Part shown: positions 20,249 to 23,039 of the stretch, in pieces | How positions within the stretch are numbered: position 1 is the first letter of the stretch | Layout of the letters: each line of letters begins with the position of its first letter | Source: a virus | IMG/VR virus record: IMGVR_UViG_3300030329_003455 | Location: 1-23,039 of that record | DNA length: 23,039 nucleotides | Direction: 5' to 3' (one strand) | Notes under the pieces: model-generated | Database searches by the model: none | The model's input: only the letters and a program-made list of their open reading frames with translations | What the model was told of the DNA's origin: nothing | Program-made: the position numbers and the translations under genes

Positions 20249-20725
20249 ATGGCTACTACGACTTTTCAAGGTGTCGTTCGTTCTTATGGTGGGGGCGGCA
20301 AAGGTGTTGTTACACCGGGTGTAATGACTCAATCAGTGCAAGTTTCTTGCGATCCGACAGTTTCTGCTGCTGCATCAGTAAGAATTGGCACTTCAGCTAC
20401 CGCAGGTGAAACATTAACATTACCTGCTGGTGCAATTATTATTTCTGTAATGACAATGAATGCTTCTACAGGTGGAACTAACCCGACAATTGATATTGGG
20501 GGTACTCCTACTGGTGGTGCAAATGACCCAGATGGTATTTTTAATGAAGTTGATTGTGATGGAAAAGGGACCATTAAAGGAGCAGATGGGGCATTGTGTA
20601 TTGCAGGAGGGCTTGCTGCCAATACGTTAGTTACGGCTATGAAAGGTTCATCTGCTGCAACAGGTGGTACTTGGACAGGTATTATTACCTATGCTATGGC
20701 TAATGATGGCGTAGAATCAACATAA
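20249..20725 (+). CDS. Putative virion structural protein (158 aa)
   Basis: The 158-aa protein starts MATTTFQGVVRSYGGGGKGV at ATG 20249, six bases after AGGAG; an in-frame ATG at 20213 would put that site inside the gene and is rejected. The protein is small-residue- and Gly-rich with alternating beta patterns (SVRIGTSATAGETLTLPAGA, IIISVMTMNASTGGTNPTID), like head or tail surface proteins. No specific family is recognised; the first gene after the capsid terminator. Confidence 0.7.
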   Translation: MATTTFQGVVRSYGGGGKGVVTPGVMTQSVQVSCDPTVSAAASVRIGTSATAGETLTLPAGAIIISVMTMNASTGGTNPTIDIGGTPTGGANDPDGIFNEVDCDGKGTIKGADGALCIAGGLAANTLVTAMKGSSAATGGTWTGIITYAMANDGVEST

Positions 20726-20735
20726 GGAGGCTTAC

Positions 20736-21017
20736 ATGGCAGGTCCAGTACAAGCATTTAATTTTGCACAAGGAAGTTCTGCGGCTGTTGTTGGCCCCGC
20801 ACGTTCACGCATTCGTCAGGTTGTAATATTTGCAGACGCGGCAGGAGCTTTTACAATTAAAGATGGAAGCGGTTCAGGTGATACGTTACTTACGCAAACC
20901 TTTCCAACAGGTTTGCATCACTTAAATATTCCAGACGATGGAATACTTGCTACAAGTGGTGCGTTTGTTAGTGCGTTTACAGGATCGAATAATGAATTGA
21001 CAATTTTTCTTTCATAA
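20736..21017 (+). CDS. Small virion-type protein (93 aa)
   Basis: The 93-aa protein starts MAGPVQAFNFAQGSSAAVVG with AAGGAGG upstream. It is beta-rich: RQVVIFADAAGAFTIKDGSG, TQTFPTGLHHLNIPDDGILA, and a final FTGSNNELTIFLS. This profile is similar to the jelly-roll-like small structural proteins encoded near phage capsid genes. It follows the 158-aa gene by 10 bases, and both may be decoration or fibre-base proteins. A perfect hairpin directly follows. Confidence 0.7.
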   Translation: MAGPVQAFNFAQGSSAAVVGPARSRIRQVVIFADAAGAFTIKDGSGSGDTLLTQTFPTGLHHLNIPDDGILATSGAFVSAFTGSNNELTIFLS

Positions 21018-21046
21018 TAATGTAAGGGTTAATCGCCCTTACATTA
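21018..21046 (+). terminator. Perfect 11-bp hairpin after the 93-aa gene
   Basis: TAATGTAAGGG (21018-21028) pairs perfectly with CCCTTACATTA (21036-21046), 7-base loop, followed by ACTTTT. The T run is short, so it may be a partial terminator or an mRNA-stabilising 3' end rather than a full stop. Confidence 0.6.
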
Positions 21047-21065
21047 ACTTTTGAAAAGGTGTTGA

Positions 21066-21299
21066 ATGTTAGATCGAAATGTAATTTTAACAGTGTGTGG
21101 TGCGCTTATAAGCGTAATAATAATTGTTGCGTATACATGGGCTAACTGGGTTACTGGTACACTTATTACAGTAGAAAAACGCACAGAAATTATGTCTGTA
21201 AAAATAGATTATATTTCAGATAGTTTAGATAAATTAAAAGGTGTAGATTATGGCTATCAGTCGAGCGCAGATGGCGAAAGAAATGCTTCCCTCAAATAA
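21066..21299 (+). CDS. Single-span membrane protein (77 aa)
   Basis: The 77-aa protein starts MLDRNVILTVCGALISVIII with AAAAGGTG upstream. One hydrophobic segment (residues about 6-29, ILTVCGALISVIIIVAYTWA) is followed by a helical, heptad-like stretch (VKIDYISDSLDKLKG) and a short polar tail. It could be a small holin, a spanin-like part, or a membrane anchor; size and topology fit a one-span holin, but there is no neighbouring endolysin. The last ~50 bases overlap the next gene in another frame. Confidence 0.65.
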   Translation: MLDRNVILTVCGALISVIIIVAYTWANWVTGTLITVEKRTEIMSVKIDYISDSLDKLKGVDYGYQSSADGERNASLK

Positions 21300-21405
21300 T
21301 TATAAAAAACGTAATGTTCGTAGAAAATTAGAGAAAAATGAAACAATAGCTAATGGATGTGGTAAAATTATGTTAAATCGTCGTAAAATTACCAAAAAAT
21401 CGTAG
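21250..21405 (+). CDS. Small basic phage protein in an overlapping frame (51 aa)
   Basis: A 51-codon frame runs from ATG 21250 to TAG 21405, starting inside the 77-aa membrane-protein gene in a different frame; AAAAGGTG lies upstream. The product starts MAISRAQMAKEMLPSNNYKK and ends NGCGKIMLNRRKITKKS. I recall MAISRAQM starts and GCGK.M..RRK endings in tiny proteins encoded beside phage neck genes, so I regard this as real. It is strongly basic and probably binds nucleic acid or acidic virion protein. It is eight bases before the next gene. Confidence 0.7.
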   Translation: MAISRAQMAKEMLPSNNYKKRNVRRKLEKNETIANGCGKIMLNRRKITKKS

Positions 21406-21413
21406 GGGTTATA

Positions 21414-22082
21414 ATGGCAGTTTCTGGATCAACAGATTTTGAACTTGATGTAGCTGAATATATTGAGGAAGCGTTTGAGCGTTGTGGTTTAGAAGCTAGA
21501 ACAGGTTATGATTTAAAGACAGCAAAAAGGTCTATGAATATTTTATTTGCTGATTGGGCTAATCGTGGTTTAAATCAATGGACAATAAAACAAAGAACTG
21601 TTTCTTTAGTAAAATCTGATGGTGAATATGAATTATTGACTGATGTAATTGATGTTTTAGCTATAGTTGTAAGACGTAGTAATACAGATTATTCGATTAG
21701 TCGTATTAGTCGTGATGAATATTTAGCTATTCCTACTAAAACAACTGAAGGTCGTACAACTCAATTTTTTTTAGATAGGCAAATTACTCCAAATTTAAAA
21801 ATTTGGCCTCTTCCTGAAAATAGTACAGATGTTTTAGTTTATGATTGTTTAACTCGTATTGATGATGCGGATGCTTATGTAAATACAATGGATATGCCAT
21901 TTAGGTTTTATCCTGCATTAGCTGCTGGATTAGCTTATTATATATCTTTAAAACGTGCGCCAGAAAGAACTCAATTACTTAAATCTGTTTATGAAGAAGA
22001 AATGCGTAGAGCTATTGATGAAGATAGGGATCGTGCTTCTGTTCAAATTACACCAAGTTTAAGGAATTATAGAATTGTCTAA
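21414..22082 (+). CDS. Head-tail connector / DNA stabilisation-type protein (222 aa)
   Basis: The 222-aa protein starts MAVSGSTDFELDVAEYIEEA. The pattern FERCGLEARTGYDLKTAKRS, MNILFADWANRGLNQWTIKQ, ELLTDVIDVLAIVVRR and the C-terminal helix PALAAGLAYYISLKRAPERT matches phage adaptor proteins encoded after the capsid gene in podovirus-like genomes (similar to the P22 gp4 group or tail-tube adaptors). Such proteins close the portal after packaging and hold the tail. The AGGGG ribosome site precedes the ATG. The exact sub-family is uncertain. Confidence 0.75.
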   Translation: MAVSGSTDFELDVAEYIEEAFERCGLEARTGYDLKTAKRSMNILFADWANRGLNQWTIKQRTVSLVKSDGEYELLTDVIDVLAIVVRRSNTDYSISRISRDEYLAIPTKTTEGRTTQFFLDRQITPNLKIWPLPENSTDVLVYDCLTRIDDADAYVNTMDMPFRFYPALAAGLAYYISLKRAPERTQLLKSVYEEEMRRAIDEDRDRASVQITPSLRNYRIV

Positions 22083-22404
22083 ATACGCTTCAGCAAAATG
22101 GGCTTATGGAATATCAGATCGTTCTGGATTTAGGTATCGTTTAAGAAATATGCGTAAAGAGTGGAATGGTTTGCTTGTTGGAAAAGATGAATGGGAAGCA
22201 AAACAACCACAACTTGATCCAATAAGAGTTCCCCCCGATCCGCAAGCTATAAAAAATGCTAGACCAGAACAAAACTTAACAGAACAAAGAAATATACAAT
22301 GGGGGTATGATCCTGTAGGTGGGGGTACTGATAATGATTTTAGTCCTCCTAATAATTTAGTAGCTACAGGGTCTGTAGGAACGGTTACGGTGAGTACAAC
22401 ATGA
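22075..22404 (+). CDS. Conserved phage structural protein (109 aa), TTG start
   Basis: The 109-aa protein starts at TTG (22075-22077) with AAGGA upstream and overlaps the previous gene by eight bases. It reads MSKYASAKWAYGISDRSGFR, then YRLRNMRKEWNGLLVGKDEW and PQLDPIRVPPDPQAIKNARP. This YA..K.AY.I.DR.GF.Y.L....EWNG..VG.DE..PK.PQL pattern is a conserved one in phage neck regions, of unknown detail. The C-terminal third is Gly/Thr-rich. It ends in an ATGA overlap with the next gene. Confidence 0.78.
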   Translation: MSKYASAKWAYGISDRSGFRYRLRNMRKEWNGLLVGKDEWEAKQPQLDPIRVPPDPQAIKNARPEQNLTEQRNIQWGYDPVGGGTDNDFSPPNNLVATGSVGTVTVSTT

Positions 22405-23039
22405 GCTTTACATACGCACAGTTAAAAACTGCTTTACAAGATTATACACAAAATACAGAAACGTCTTTTGTAACTAATATTCCTGTATTTATTAGATTAG
22501 CGGAAGAACGTATTTTAAAAAATGTACAACTGAGTTTTTTTAGAAAAAATGTAACAGCGTCAGCCACACAAAATAATAAATATCTTGCTATGCCTTTAGA
22601 TTATTTAGCCCCGTATTCTTTAAGTTTAATGGGTACAGATAATGATAAATTTTTTGTTGAATTTAAAGAAGTAAATTTTATTCAAACTTATACTCCAGAT
22701 TCTTCTACAACTGGTTCTCCAAAGTATTACGCTGTTTTTGATATAAGTAATTTTATTTTAGCTCCTACTCCTAATGCGGCTTTTACAACAGAACTTCATT
22801 ATTTTTATCGACCTACAAGTTTAACCGCAGGCGCAGATGGCGGAACTACCTGGCTAAGTAAAAATGCAGAACTCACTTTGTTGTATGGAGCTTTAGTAGA
22901 AGCGTATGTATACATGAAAGGTGAGCAAGATATGATGGCTATGTATAATACTCGTTTTCAGGAATCTTTGGTTTCTTTAAAAATGTTTGGAGAATCTAAA
23001 GAAAATACTGATCAATATCGTACAGGGCAAGTAATAAGG
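22401..23039 (+). CDS. Neck/tail-tube-type structural protein, right-truncated by window
   Basis: The gene starts at ATG 22401 in an ATGA overlap with the stop of the 109-aa gene and stays open to the last base (213 codons, no stop). The product begins MSFTYAQLKTALQDYTQNTE and continues FIRLAEERILKNVQLSFFRK, YLAMPLDYLAPYSLSLMGTD and NAELTLLYGALVEAYVYMKG. This RLAEERI.K.VQL..FRKN, P.DFLAP pattern resembles gp-type adaptor proteins of marine podovirus-like phages. It probably continues the connector assembly. Confidence 0.75.
   Translation, partial: MSFTYAQLKTALQDYTQNTETSFVTNIPVFIRLAEERILKNVQLSFFRKNVTASATQNNKYLAMPLDYLAPYSLSLMGTDNDKFFVEFKEVNFIQTYTPDSSTTGSPKYYAVFDISNFILAPTPNAAFTTELHYFYRPTSLTAGADGGTTWLSKNAELTLLYGALVEAYVYMKGEQDMMAMYNTRFQESLVSLKMFGESKENTDQYRTGQVIR

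Noticed and set aside
1-23039. tRNA genes, attachment sites and integrase
   Set aside because: I saw no cloverleaf with a TTCGA-type arm in a convincing setting and no recombinase; a tRNAscan run would be needed to exclude a tRNA.

Overview
The window is an AT-rich segment of a tailed double-stranded DNA bacteriophage. The rightward genes form a head-assembly module: terminase small and large subunits, portal, a GroES-like co-chaperonin, a scaffold-like coiled-coil protein, a Mu gpT-like major capsid protein, then neck/connector-type proteins. Several small proteins resemble, from memory only, those of uncultured marine podovirus-like phages of Alphaproteobacteria. The promoters I can find are sigma70-like (one is a perfect consensus), so host RNA polymerase probably transcribes this part. 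No integrase, replication genes or phage RNA polymerase are visible, so lifestyle cannot be judged.

Layout. (1) 1-828, leftward: three small unknown proteins, then the N-terminus of a cytosine-C5 DNA methyltransferase running off the left edge. (2) 969-2200, rightward: a gamma-glutamylcyclotransferase-like protein, an MT-A70 adenine methyltransferase and a small protein, closed by a strong terminator. (3) 4004-2313, leftward: two conserved-looking hypothetical proteins, a 76-aa protein and a MORN-repeat protein whose last repeat is frameshifted. (4) 4005-5287: an AT-rich leader with competing hairpins, the terminase small subunit, and a GC-rich area of hairpins and TTCGGG repeats. (5) 7187-5290, leftward: two transcription units with near-identical duplicated promoter/operator regions. 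They encode a small membrane protein, two unknown proteins, a 246-aa unknown protein and a 51-aa Fis-like helix-turn-helix protein. A second TTCGGG array lies between them. (6) 7434-20081, rightward: a consensus promoter with twin direct repeats, then a small protein, a 1273-aa protein with MORN and lysozyme domains, TerL, portal, co-chaperonin, scaffold-like protein and capsid protein, ending at a GNRA-loop terminator. (7) 20171-23039, rightward: a second structural unit with virion proteins, a membrane protein, a small basic protein in an overlapping frame, and connector/neck proteins. The last gene runs off the right edge.

How it fits together. TerS/TerL package DNA through the portal. The co-chaperonin probably helps fold capsid protein around the scaffold-like protein. 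The 1273-aa protein is a candidate virion-borne peptidoglycan-cutting protein. Adenine and cytosine methyltransferases suggest protection from restriction. The most interesting material is regulatory: a TGCACCATAA element near both rightward structural promoters, a palindrome duplicated in both leftward promoters, an orphan Fis-like HTH protein, and G-rich repeat arrays flanking that leftward cassette and next to the terminase small-subunit gene.
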